From an uncultured Flavobacteriaceae bacterium (lineage in GTDB: Bacteria > Bacteroidota > Bacteroidia > Flavobacteriales > Flavobacteriaceae), in contig CALIIC010000042.1 in NCBI GenBank assembly GCA_938020445.1, positions 1 through 32,258 of the forward strand: a DNA stretch of 32,258 bases, given 5' to 3'. Position numbers and translations under genes: made by a program. Positions within the stretch are counted from its first letter, which is position 1. Each line of letters opens with the position of its first letter. The notes under the pieces were generated by a model. The model worked only from the letters and a program-made list of their open reading frames with translations, made no database searches and was not told the origin of the DNA. Positions 24,123 through 31,859 of the stretch are shown one piece after another.

Positions 24123-25415
24123 ATGAACTACTACAGCCTGAACAATAACGCGCCACAGGTCTCTTTTAAAGAGGCGGTAATCAACGGAATAGCGCCAGAT
24201 CGCGGATTGTATTTCCCTTCGGAAATCAACCCCTTACCAAGCTCGTTTTTTGAAGAAATTGAACTGCTTTCAAATCAAGAAATTGCTTTTCGGGCCATTC
24301 ATCAATTTGTAAAAGCGGACCTGCCCGATTCCGTTCTAAAGGAAATTCTGGAACAGGTACTCGATTTTGATTTCCCAGTAGTTCCTATTGACGAAGTTAC
24401 GGGCACTTTGGAGCTTTTTCATGGCCCTACGATGGCTTTTAAAGATGTAGGCGCTCGTTTTATGGCACAATGCCTGGGTTATTTCTCCAAAAACACATCC
24501 TCCGAAGTCACTGTACTTGTAGCAACATCGGGCGATACGGGAGGGGCCGTTGCCAATGGGTTTTTGGGCGTTAAAGGAGTACAAGTCGTTATTCTATACC
24601 CCGATGGCAAGGTCAGCGATATACAAGAAAGGCAACTGACAACCTTGGGGCAAAATATCACTGCCTTAAACGTAGCGGGCACCTTTGATGACTGCCAAAA
24701 AATGGTGAAAACCGCTTTTTTGGATACGACACTCTTGGAGAATATGCAGCTTACCTCGGCAAACTCTATAAATGTAGCCAGGTGGTTGCCGCAATTGTTC
24801 TATTTTTTGTTTGCGTATAAGCAAGCAAAACAAGAAGGGAAGGAAATCGTATTCTCCGTCCCAAGTGGAAATTTTGGAAACATTTGCGCAGGTATGGTCG
24901 CCCATAAACTGGGCATGCCGGTGAAGCATTTCATTGCGGCGACCAACGCAAACGACACGGTTCCGGAATTTATGAAAACCGAGAAGTATGCTCCAAAACC
25001 TTCAAAAGCTACCATTAGCAATGCTATGGACGTCGGCGACCCGAGTAACTTCATCCGCATACGACATTTGTTTCAAAACGACCATCGTCTTCTGAGACAT
25101 ATGCTTTCTTCGTACTCGTTTACCGACGTTGAGACCAAGACAGCTATGAAAACGATTTACGAAAACACTGATTATATTTCAGATCCCCATGGAGCGGTCG
25201 GGTATCTGGGCCTTAAAAAATATCAATCAGAAAATCCGAACACCTATGGCATCTTTTTAGAAACCGCACATCCCGTTAAATTTCTCGATGTGGTCGAGGA
25301 TACTTTGGGGATTTCACCGGAAATTCCGCCCCAAATTCAAAAGGTTTTGGGGAAAGAGAAGCGTGCAATACATATTGCCTCCTATCAAGATTTGAAATCG
25401 TACTTATTAAAATAA
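24123..25415 (+). CDS. thrC: Threonine synthase
   Basis: A 430-residue PLP enzyme converting O-phosphohomoserine to threonine. The N-terminal YYSLNNNAPQVSFKEAVING and GIAPDRGLYFP segment and the PLP lysine in HGPTMAFKDVGARF (Lys107) are those of the longer, enteric-type threonine synthases; ATSGDTGGAVANGF binds the PLP phosphate, and VPSGNFGNICAG follows. C-terminal DPHGAVGYLGL is standard. Zero spacing to thrB. It ends the operon, followed after a few bases by an intrinsic terminator. Confidence 0.97.
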   Translation: MNYYSLNNNAPQVSFKEAVINGIAPDRGLYFPSEINPLPSSFFEEIELLSNQEIAFRAIHQFVKADLPDSVLKEILEQVLDFDFPVVPIDEVTGTLELFHGPTMAFKDVGARFMAQCLGYFSKNTSSEVTVLVATSGDTGGAVANGFLGVKGVQVVILYPDGKVSDIQERQLTTLGQNITALNVAGTFDDCQKMVKTAFLDTTLLENMQLTSANSINVARWLPQLFYFLFAYKQAKQEGKEIVFSVPSGNFGNICAGMVAHKLGMPVKHFIAATNANDTVPEFMKTEKYAPKPSKATISNAMDVGDPSNFIRIRHLFQNDHRLLRHMLSSYSFTDVETKTAMKTIYENTDYISDPHGAVGYLGLKKYQSENPNTYGIFLETAHPVKFLDVVEDTLGISPEIPPQIQKVLGKEKRAIHIASYQDLKSYLLK

Positions 25416-25446
25416 AAAAGAGCGGAGTACATACTCCGCCCTTTTG
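25416..25446 (+). terminator. Intrinsic terminator of the thrABC operon
   Basis: GCGGAGTA (25422-25429) pairs with TACTCCGC (25432-25439) with a very tight loop, preceded by an A-run and followed by CCTTTT. It may also serve the convergent alginate lyase gene, whose stop is at 25473. Confidence 0.85.
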
Positions 25447-25472
25447 ACACTAGCGATTGGTTAGCGAATTCG

Positions 25473-27188
25473 CTAGTCCTTATGGTCTAAATCATAATCA
25501 TACACCACGACTTCGCCATAATTATTAGAATTGTTGGCTTGACTTCCTTCCACATTGGCATTGCTCTGGGTATAGTTGCCAATTTTAAAGTAGGCATCCC
25601 CATAATCCCTGTCCAATAAGACGGATTTATTGCCATCCTTAACCAGATAAGAAGAAGCATTGCCGCTATTAAATGCACTTTTTAGATTGCCAGTTTCGCT
25701 GTAATACGCATAGTGCTTGCCATCTTTCACCTCAAAGATCACTTCATGAATGGTTCCTAGTTGATACCCTCTTTTAATGGTAAGGTCGCTTCTCAATTTT
25801 CCGCCGTTAAAACTTAGAAATAAATGATCCCCTTCTAAGCGCAACACCATTGAATCGTCTATCCCTTCACTTTTATTGCCATGAATTTGGGTGGCCACAA
25901 GATGGTCCTTAACGATGGGTAAATGCGTTATAGCCTGTTTTACGTAAATAAAATGATCGCCGTCAGTGTTCCAGTATATATCTTTGCTACCATCTTTTTC
26001 GCGCTCTCTAAATTCAGAACGTATATAGTCGGAGTTGGGGGTAGAACCATTATTAGTTCGAATGGGAGCTCTAAAGACGATGCCATTACCGGCATTGTTC
26101 ACATAGAAATATTCATTGTTGCCTTCTCCGCAAAGAGTCTTATCCTCTCCTCCATCCGGATAGGTAATTTTCCACTGATTGCAATTGGGCATTAAATCAG
26201 ATGGGATATTGGCATCGCCTTCACCACCCCCATCAGTACCGCCGTCGCCTTCTTCTCCAAAAACTTGTACTTCTGCCAACGATAATGGGTTTGTGCCTTT
26301 CAATTTTATTCGGACTCTAGAACCAACGACACCTCCCGTGTTAATTGTTACAGAAGGATTGGGAGTTGAATTAATTGTAGTTTTATACGCAAGGCTTCCC
26401 GAGCTGGTGTATACGAAAACATCAAAATTGCTAAGTCTTGAACTACAACAATTGGTTCTGTTCCATATTTTAATTTCACCTATTTCTTGATCTGACCCCA
26501 AAAGTACTTGCCACCAAGGTTGTGATTGGGTGTTTGTATGTGTAACACTACCTTGATTCCAAACACCAGAAGTATTTCCATCAACCGCTCTACCCGAAAC
26601 TCCTCCATAAGCGGTGGAAGATTGTTGCGTTGTTTTACCCAATGCCAAGTTGGTTCCTCCCCCAGGAGATGTATTGCCAGACCCACTAAAGCTAAAAGAA
26701 TCGATATCCAATAAATAACCGCTGCCCCCTTTGAATACCAAATAGAGGTCTGAATTATTGGAATCATCATCAATGCTGCCCGTGAATGTTTTGAAGTTAG
26801 TCCAGCCACCGGTATTGTTGACCGTTACTTTACCCAATAAATCACCTCCCGTTCCACCAGCTCTAAACTCAATCGTTCCCCCGCTTTTACCACTGGCAGC
26901 ACGAACAGAAACAGCATTTGCACCATTAAAATCAAAATCTTCAAATCTAATCCAGTCATTATTGTTTACATAGCCAACAGCCGAACCTCCATTGCTTTTT
27001 TGGATTCCGCTTTGCGCATCATAATTTTCTGCCTGAACAGTGTTACTATTTAAGTTAGCAACAATAAAATCTTCTTCCAGAGCCGCTTCAAGGTGCTCTT
27101 CCTCTTGCGAGCAAGAAAACATCAATAGTACAAATACCAACATTACACTAAGTCTTTTTAAGACATTACCTTTTAAACTGTTTTTCAT
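25473..27188 (-). CDS. Surface lipoprotein alginate lyase, PL7 with CBM6 and F5/8C modules
   Basis: A 571-residue modular polysaccharide lyase. The signal peptide ends in a lipobox with Cys26, followed by SQEEE, an acidic stretch like the Bacteroidetes lipoprotein export signal, so surface display is likely. Modules: CBM6 (~51-168; VQAENYD to DIDSFSF), F5/8 type C / fucolectin-like (~178-311; NLALGKTTQQSS to AEVQVFG), a Gly/Asp/Glu linker (312-326), and the PL7 catalytic jelly-roll (~327-571). All three PL7 motifs are present: RSEFR (390-394), QIH (434-436, with catalytic His436) and YFKIGNYTQ (533-541, catalytic Tyr in the motif). PL7 enzymes cut alginate by beta-elimination; M/G preference cannot be told reliably (QIH rather than QVH often goes with G-containing sites). 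No other alginate genes are nearby. Confidence 0.94.
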   Translation of the reverse strand: MKNSLKGNVLKRLSVMLVFVLLMFSCSQEEEHLEAALEEDFIVANLNSNTVQAENYDAQSGIQKSNGGSAVGYVNNNDWIRFEDFDFNGANAVSVRAASGKSGGTIEFRAGGTGGDLLGKVTVNNTGGWTNFKTFTGSIDDDSNNSDLYLVFKGGSGYLLDIDSFSFSGSGNTSPGGGTNLALGKTTQQSSTAYGGVSGRAVDGNTSGVWNQGSVTHTNTQSQPWWQVLLGSDQEIGEIKIWNRTNCCSSRLSNFDVFVYTSSGSLAYKTTINSTPNPSVTINTGGVVGSRVRIKLKGTNPLSLAEVQVFGEEGDGGTDGGGEGDANIPSDLMPNCNQWKITYPDGGEDKTLCGEGNNEYFYVNNAGNGIVFRAPIRTNNGSTPNSDYIRSEFREREKDGSKDIYWNTDGDHFIYVKQAITHLPIVKDHLVATQIHGNKSEGIDDSMVLRLEGDHLFLSFNGGKLRSDLTIKRGYQLGTIHEVIFEVKDGKHYAYYSETGNLKSAFNSGNASSYLVKDGNKSVLLDRDYGDAYFKIGNYTQSNANVEGSQANNSNNYGEVVVYDYDLDHKD

Positions 27189-27228
27189 TACATGTGTTTT
27201 AGATTAAATTCTTTCATTCAAAGCACCA

Positions 27229-27284
27229 CCAATTGGTTTGTCACTTTGGTAGATCACTTTGGTTTACCAATTTGGAAAACCAAA
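27229..27284 (-). promoter_or_regulatory. Operator-like repeat array over the alginate lyase promoter
   Basis: TTTGG recurs every 13 bases (27245, 27258, 27271). TCACTTTGGTAGA and TCACTTTGGTTTA are adjacent direct repeats (27241-27266). Palindromes TTGGTTTACCAA (27259-27270), TTGGAAAACCAA (27272-27283) and CCAATTGG (27229-27236) are superimposed. The first has the TGGT-N2-ACCA spacing of operators for uronate-responsive GntR/FadR-type regulators (UxuR/ExuR), which fits an alginate gene. The array covers the start site and early 5' UTR, where a bound protein would block transcription. Confidence 0.55.
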
Positions 27285-27288
27285 TATA
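27281..27288 (-). promoter_or_regulatory. -7 box of the alginate lyase gene
   Basis: TATATTTG on the - strand fits TAnnTTTG. No TTG box is present at the normal distance, which suits a promoter needing an activator or tightly controlled by one. The predicted 5' UTR is about 85 bases. Confidence 0.55.
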
Positions 27289-27299
27289 CTCAAAAAAAA

Positions 27300-27750
27300 C
27301 AGTCCTACTAATTTTATGTTAAAAACTCGATGAAAGATCAATTTTTTAATAAAACCCTTATTCAAACAACTCTTTTTCCTTAGTTTTTTTAGGTTTTTTA
27401 ACATCTCTTTGGAAAAACCATATTTTAAGAAATGCAACCTTTGTACTCTCTAGACCTTGTGGTAGTCTTCCCGTAAATGAGCAGTCATCCCTATTGATGG
27501 CCTTAAAAGAAAGCTGTTTAAGAAGGCCAATTTTTCGGACATCATTTTCTGTTCCTTTGGAAATAAAACTTGCAACACCTAAGACCTATCTGGTCGCTAT
27601 CTTACTTTAAGTGATGCATATTATTAAAGCGAAAAAAGCAGAAATATCGTTCTCATCAGGATTTGCCTGTATTGTTTTGGGGGTAGTCAAGTGCTTTTAA
27701 AAACATACAGCAGTGCTGAAACATCTTCCCTTGTTGCGAGGTTTCGGAAA
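27300..27750. other. Non-coding gap between the alginate lyase and gcvT
   Basis: About 450 AT-rich bases without a supported gene. One imperfect stem GGCCTT (27500-27505) with AAGGCC (27524-27529), followed by five T, could be a weak terminator on the + strand, though no gene upstream would need it. No glycine riboswitch was recognised before gcvT. Confidence 0.4.
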
Positions 27751-27759
27751 TTAATTCAA

Positions 27760-27767
27760 TAAATTTG
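27760..27767 (+). promoter_or_regulatory. -7 box of the gcvT gene cluster
   Basis: TAAATTTG fits TAnnTTTG and lies 21 bases before the gcvT ATG. The best TTG upstream is about 23 bases away, slightly longer than typical. Confidence 0.5.
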
Positions 27768-27788
27768 CACAATATAAATTTTCAATGA

Positions 27789-28874
27789 ATGAAGAATACT
27801 GCTTTGACCCAAACACATGAAGCTCTTGGAGCCAAAATTGTTCCTTTTGCCGGGTATAATATGCCCGTATCCTATGAGGGGGTAAATATTGAACATGAAA
27901 CCGTTCGCAAGGGAGTGGGTGTATTCGATGTTTCCCATATGGGGGAATTTTTAATATCTGGACCCAATGCATTGGCGTTAATTCAAAAAGTGAGTTCAAA
28001 CGATGCTTCCAAGTTGACAGTAGGCAGGGCCCAATACAGTTGCCTACCAAATGAAACAGGCGGTATTATAGATGACCTGATCATTTATAGAATAAAAGAG
28101 GACCAATACTTGTTAGTGGTCAATGCCTCGAATATTGAGAAAGATTGGAACCATATTTCGTCTTACAATTCAGAGTACGAGGCAGAAATGCGCGATATCT
28201 CGGAAGGATACTCCCTTTTGGCCATCCAAGGGCCAAAGGCCATTGAAGCAATGCAGTCCTTAACCAGTGTTGATCTTTCTACCATAAAATTTTATCATTT
28301 TCAAGTGGCCGATTTTGCAGGTATTGAACATGTAATTATTTCTGCGACCGGTTATACCGGTTCTGGTGGGTTCGAAATCTATTGCAAGAACGAAGCGGTA
28401 TTGCAAATTTGGGACAAGGTATTCGAAGCGGGTGCAGACTTTGGTATTAAACCCATTGGCCTAGCGGCCCGCGACACCTTGCGTTTGGAAATGGGGTATT
28501 GCCTCTATGGAAATGACATAAGCGACACTACCTCCCCCTTTGAGGCAGGCCTGGGATGGATTACCAAATTCACAAAAGATTTTGTGAATAGCGATGCGCT
28601 CGCCAAAGAAAAAGCCCGCGGTGCAGAACGGAAATTGGTCGCCTTTGAATTAAACGACCGTGGAATTCCTCGCCATGACTATGATATCGTAGATGGCCAG
28701 GGAAAAAAAATAGGAATTGTTACCTCTGGTACGATGTCTCCCATGCTTGGAAAAGGTATTGGTTTGGGATATGTACCCAGCGTATTTTCTGAGGTTGGCA
28801 GTAAAATCAACATTCAAATCCGAAAAAATGCGGTGCCAGCAACCGTAGTAAAATTACCTTTTTACAAGGAATGA
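27789..28874 (+). CDS. gcvT: Glycine cleavage system T protein (aminomethyltransferase)
   Basis: A 361-residue folate-dependent enzyme that transfers the methylene group from aminomethyl-lipoyl GcvH to tetrahydrofolate. Family marks: FAGYNMPVSYEGV near the N-terminus, GVFDVSHMGEF, the Asp-containing GGIIDDLIIYR for folate, SATGYTGSGGFEIYC, GLAARDTLRLEMGYCLYGNDI and GIVTSGTMSPMLGKGIGLGYV. Length is normal. GcvH and GcvP are not adjacent, as is common in Bacteroidota. The stop overlaps the glutaminase start (ATGA), giving a tight + strand cluster. Confidence 0.97.
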   Translation: MKNTALTQTHEALGAKIVPFAGYNMPVSYEGVNIEHETVRKGVGVFDVSHMGEFLISGPNALALIQKVSSNDASKLTVGRAQYSCLPNETGGIIDDLIIYRIKEDQYLLVVNASNIEKDWNHISSYNSEYEAEMRDISEGYSLLAIQGPKAIEAMQSLTSVDLSTIKFYHFQVADFAGIEHVIISATGYTGSGGFEIYCKNEAVLQIWDKVFEAGADFGIKPIGLAARDTLRLEMGYCLYGNDISDTTSPFEAGLGWITKFTKDFVNSDALAKEKARGAERKLVAFELNDRGIPRHDYDIVDGQGKKIGIVTSGTMSPMLGKGIGLGYVPSVFSEVGSKINIQIRKNAVPATVVKLPFYKE

Positions 28875-29785
28875 TCGACTATCAAAGGGTTTTATCGGAA
28901 ATAACGGCACACTGCAGCTCGTCTGATCAAAAGGGAATGATTGCTTCCTACATTCCTGAACTTGCCAATGTCAGCATTGATAAACTGGCAATGCATTTGA
29001 TCGACTCGGACAAAAACACCTATGCGGCCGGTGACGCTACTGAAACTTTTTCTATTCAAAGTATTTCAAAAGTGTTGACCTTGGCACAAGCCTTTGGTAT
29101 TCTTGGTTCTGACATTTGGAAAAGAGTAGGCGTAGAACCTTCAGGCGATCCTTTTAATCACTTATCCCTATTGGAACAGGAAAACGGGATTCCAAGAAAC
29201 CCTTTGATCAACGCAGGTGCCATTGTGGTAGCCGATATTTTGGTTTCGCATCTTGAAAACCCAAAACAAGACTTCTTGAATTTTGTTCGAACACTTACCG
29301 GAGATTCCAACATACATGTTGATTCTGCAGTCGCCCGTTCAGAAGAGCGTACCGGCTTCAGAAACTATGCCACGGCCAACTTGCTCAAATCGTTCGGAAA
29401 CCTTCAAAACGACGTTGCAACCGTTCTTGATTTTTATTTTCACCAATGTGCCATTTCTATGAGTTGTGCGCAATTGACCAAGGCCTTTTATCCGTTTATG
29501 AACCAAGGCAAATGTTTGAAAGACAGAACACATCTTACTCAAACACAAACTAAAAGAGTAAATTCTATTATGCTTACATGCGGATTTTATGATGAGGCGG
29601 GCGAGTTTGCCTTTGAAGTAGGCCTCCCTGGAAAAAGTGGTGTTGGAGGAGGTATTGTAGCGCTGCTACCGGGAAAATATTGCGTTGCCACCTGGTCTCC
29701 CGGACTTAATGCAAAGGGGAATTCAAAACTTGGTATGGAAGCCCTCGAAAAGCTTACCACCAAAACCGGGCAATCTATATTCTAG
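28871..29785 (+). CDS. glsA: Glutaminase A
   Basis: A 304-residue glutaminase of the serine-dependent beta-lactamase-like fold, hydrolysing glutamine to glutamate and ammonia. Catalytic Ser64 and Lys67 are in FSIQSISKVLTLA; the NPLINAGAIVVADIL and RNYATANLLKSFGN segments carry the substrate Asn and Tyr, and GLPGKSGVGGGIVALLPGKY is the C-terminal signature. Length is standard, with no STAS or ankyrin extension. It overlaps gcvT by four bases and is followed after three bases by the reductase gene, so it sits inside one operon. Confidence 0.96.
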   Translation: MIDYQRVLSEITAHCSSSDQKGMIASYIPELANVSIDKLAMHLIDSDKNTYAAGDATETFSIQSISKVLTLAQAFGILGSDIWKRVGVEPSGDPFNHLSLLEQENGIPRNPLINAGAIVVADILVSHLENPKQDFLNFVRTLTGDSNIHVDSAVARSEERTGFRNYATANLLKSFGNLQNDVATVLDFYFHQCAISMSCAQLTKAFYPFMNQGKCLKDRTHLTQTQTKRVNSIMLTCGFYDEAGEFAFEVGLPGKSGVGGGIVALLPGKYCVATWSPGLNAKGNSKLGMEALEKLTTKTGQSIF

Positions 29786-29788
29786 ACC

Positions 29789-30610
29789 GTGCAAACCAAA
29801 AAAATTCTCATACTAGGCGGTAGTGGTTTTTTGGGCAATGCCCTCTATAAGGAGCTACGTTCTTATTTTGATACGTATGGAACTTATTTTACGGCACGTA
29901 AGACATTCGAAAACAACCAGCAGTTTTTTCGGTACGACCTGCAAGAAGATGATATTTTTGAAATACTTCAAAAAGTAAGACCGCAGTTGATCATTTCTGC
30001 CCTTCGGGGAAATTTTGCGGGTCAGGTATTGGCGCATCAGCACTTGGTTGAATACGTACAACAAAACGATTGTAAAATATACTTTATATCCTCGGCCAAT
30101 GTTTTTGACTCCTACAGCAAATACCCTTCTTACGAGTTTGATAAAACACTTTCCGAAAGTATTTATGGCCGTTTAAAAATCAAGATAGAGAATATGCTAC
30201 TGCGGCTTCCTAAAAAGAAAATGGGAATTCTTAGGGTACCGATGGTATTCGGCAATCAATCACCGCGCATCAAACAGATAAAGAACAATGTATTGAACAA
30301 CGTTCCCGTAGAAGTGTTCCCCAACCTTGTCATGAACGTCACCAATGATGATAAGTTAACGCAACAAATTCATTACCTGATCAACCGAAACAAAAGCGGT
30401 ATCTATCATCTGGGAAGTCATGACCTTGTACATCACGATGATTTTATTAAAGAAGTAATGGAGCGTATCGGGAATTTCACGCCTATTTTCAAAAGAGTGT
30501 ATACCACCAATGATGAGCGCTATTTGGCAGTATTGCCCAAAGAAAATAAGTTGCCGAAAAATTATCGGATTACCTACCAAGAAATCATTGACCATCATAT
30601 TGTACTCTGA
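29789..30610 (+). CDS. Extended short-chain dehydrogenase / dTDP-4-dehydrorhamnose reductase-like protein
   Basis: A 273-residue NAD(P)-binding epimerase/reductase. The Rossmann motif GGSGFLG (8-14 region) opens the protein, a serine strand FISSANVFDSYSKYPSYEFD precedes the active-site YGRLK (Tyr-x3-Lys), and the ILRVPMVFGNQSP segment recalls RmlD (dTDP-4-dehydrorhamnose reductase). A GTG at 29789, three bases after glsA, is the start; no ATG fits the N-terminal fold. No sugar-nucleotide genes are nearby, so the substrate is unknown. The position in the gcvT-glsA run suggests co-transcription rather than a shared pathway. Confidence 0.85.
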   Translation: MQTKKILILGGSGFLGNALYKELRSYFDTYGTYFTARKTFENNQQFFRYDLQEDDIFEILQKVRPQLIISALRGNFAGQVLAHQHLVEYVQQNDCKIYFISSANVFDSYSKYPSYEFDKTLSESIYGRLKIKIENMLLRLPKKKMGILRVPMVFGNQSPRIKQIKNNVLNNVPVEVFPNLVMNVTNDDKLTQQIHYLINRNKSGIYHLGSHDLVHHDDFIKEVMERIGNFTPIFKRVYTTNDERYLAVLPKENKLPKNYRITYQEIIDHHIVL

Positions 30611-30679
30611 TAGGTAAAGGCAGTGCACTTTGTATATGGTGGGCCAACGTACTTTGCGTAACTTTAAAAAAAATATCAA

Positions 30680-30967
30680 ATGGAAAAACTAACTACAGCA
30701 CAAATCGAAGAGAAGTTGACTGCTATGGACAGTTGGGAATATGTAGATGGCGCCATTGAAACTTCTTTGCAATTTGGCAACTTTAAAGAAGCTTTTGCAA
30801 CGATGACCCGTATCGCTTTTGAATGCGAAGCGCAGGGGCACCATCCCGACTGGAGCAACGTATATAATTCTTTGCATATTCGGTTGAACACGCACGATGT
30901 GGGTGGAATAACCGAAAAAGACTTTCAGTTGGCAGAAGCCATTGAAAAAATAATTTTTGGAGACTAG
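30680..30967 (+). CDS. phhB: Pterin-4a-carbinolamine dehydratase
   Basis: A 95-residue enzyme that dehydrates 4a-hydroxytetrahydrobiopterin, recycling the pterin cofactor of aromatic amino acid hydroxylases. The active-site pattern is intact: GHHPDWSNVYN (His54, His55) and LNTHDVGGITEKD (His72). Length matches bacterial PhhB/PCD. It is 69 bases downstream of the reductase gene, with a TTTG...TACTTTG arrangement just before it that is one base short of the -7 consensus, so it may have its own weak promoter. No phenylalanine hydroxylase gene is in the window. Confidence 0.95.
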   Translation: MEKLTTAQIEEKLTAMDSWEYVDGAIETSLQFGNFKEAFATMTRIAFECEAQGHHPDWSNVYNSLHIRLNTHDVGGITEKDFQLAEAIEKIIFGD

Positions 30968-31014
30968 ATCTTGCAAAAAAAATTGAGTTCTTAATCTGAA
31001 TAGTGCGAACTTTC

Positions 31015-31044
31015 TTGGACTTGCAATTGATTTTGTTAAATTTG
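31015..31044 (+). promoter_or_regulatory. Bacteroidetes-type promoter of the yebC-family gene
   Basis: TTG (31015-31017) and TAAATTTG (31037-31044) with exactly 19 bases between, about 30 bases before the ATG. Good match to the phylum consensus. Confidence 0.75.
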
Positions 31045-31074
31045 TTTCCAGTCATCTAAACAATATATTTTACT

Positions 31075-31785
31075 ATGGGAAGAGCTTTTGAATTTCGAAA
31101 AGCACGAAAAATGAAACGCTGGTCGGCAATGTCGAAAGCGTTTACACGAATTGGAAAGGATATCGTTATCGCTGTTAAGGAAGGTGGTCCCGATCCCGAC
31201 TCCAATTCGCGTCTTCGCGCGGTTATTCAAAATGCCAAGGCAGTTAATATGCCGAAGGATAATATTGAACGTGCCATTAAGCGTGCGTCCGATAAAAATT
31301 TAGGTGATTACAAGGAAGTTTTGTTCGAAGGCTATGCACCTCATGGCATCGCTATTTTAATTGAAACGGCGACTGATAACAATACCCGTACCGTGGCCAA
31401 TGTACGCAGCTACTTTAATAAATGTAATGGTAGCTTGGGAACTTCGGGCTCGGTAGAATTTATGTTTGACCATACCTGTAATTTTCGTATTCCCGCAGAA
31501 GGTATCGACCCTGAAGAATTGGAATTGGAAATGATCGATTTTGGTGCCGAAGAGGTTTTTGTAGATGAAGATGGCATCTTGATCTACGCCCCTTTTGAGA
31601 GTTTTGGTGCCATTCAAAAAGAATTGGAAAATAGGGAAATCGAAATTCTCTCCTCCGGTTTTGAGCGGATACCGCAGGTTACAAAACAATTGAACGAGGA
31701 ACAGGTGGCCGATGTAGAAAAACTTTTAGAGAAAATCGAAGAGGATGATGATGTACAGAATGTATACCATACCATGCAGGAATAA
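31075..31785 (+). CDS. YebC/PmpR family regulatory protein
   Basis: A 236-residue YebC/TACO1-type protein. The N-terminal MGRAFEFRKARKMKRWSAMSKAFTR and the GGPDPDSNSRLRAVIQNAKAVNMPKDNIERAIKRA block are diagnostic, followed by EGYAPHGIAILIETATDNNTRTVANVRSYF and an acidic C-terminus (KIEEDDDVQNVYHTM). Members have been described as DNA-binding regulators (PmpR) and, more recently, as ribosome-associated factors relieving stalling at proline stretches; which applies here is unknown. It has its own promoter and a strong terminator, so is probably a single-gene unit. It is annotated simply as YebC/PmpR in most genomes. Confidence 0.95.
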   Translation: MGRAFEFRKARKMKRWSAMSKAFTRIGKDIVIAVKEGGPDPDSNSRLRAVIQNAKAVNMPKDNIERAIKRASDKNLGDYKEVLFEGYAPHGIAILIETATDNNTRTVANVRSYFNKCNGSLGTSGSVEFMFDHTCNFRIPAEGIDPEELELEMIDFGAEEVFVDEDGILIYAPFESFGAIQKELENREIEILSSGFERIPQVTKQLNEEQVADVEKLLEKIEEDDDVQNVYHTMQE

Positions 31786-31804
31786 AAAATCCTTAGAAAG
31801 AATA

Positions 31805-31846
31805 AGAAAGGGCCAACATCTTGGATGTTGGCCCTTTTTCTTTTTT
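31805..31846 (+). terminator. Intrinsic terminator of the yebC-family gene
   Basis: AAGGGCCAACATC (31808-31820) pairs perfectly with GATGTTGGCCCTT (31824-31836) around TTG, followed by a T-rich tail. It probably also ends the convergent gene whose stop is at 31860. Confidence 0.93.
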
Positions 31847-31859
31847 AATCTGATTATAA

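Noticed and set aside
27241-27284. The TTTGG repeats as a CRISPR or microsatellite
   Set aside because: Units are only 13 bases without spacers, and they sit exactly on a promoter; an operator array explains them better.
27285-27788. Glycine riboswitch before gcvT
   Set aside because: No conserved glycine aptamer core or tandem arrangement could be recognised.
27785-27820. An ATG four bases before the gcvT start, read in another frame
   Set aside because: It ends after 11 codons without biased composition; the gcvT ATG at 27789 gives the family N-terminus.
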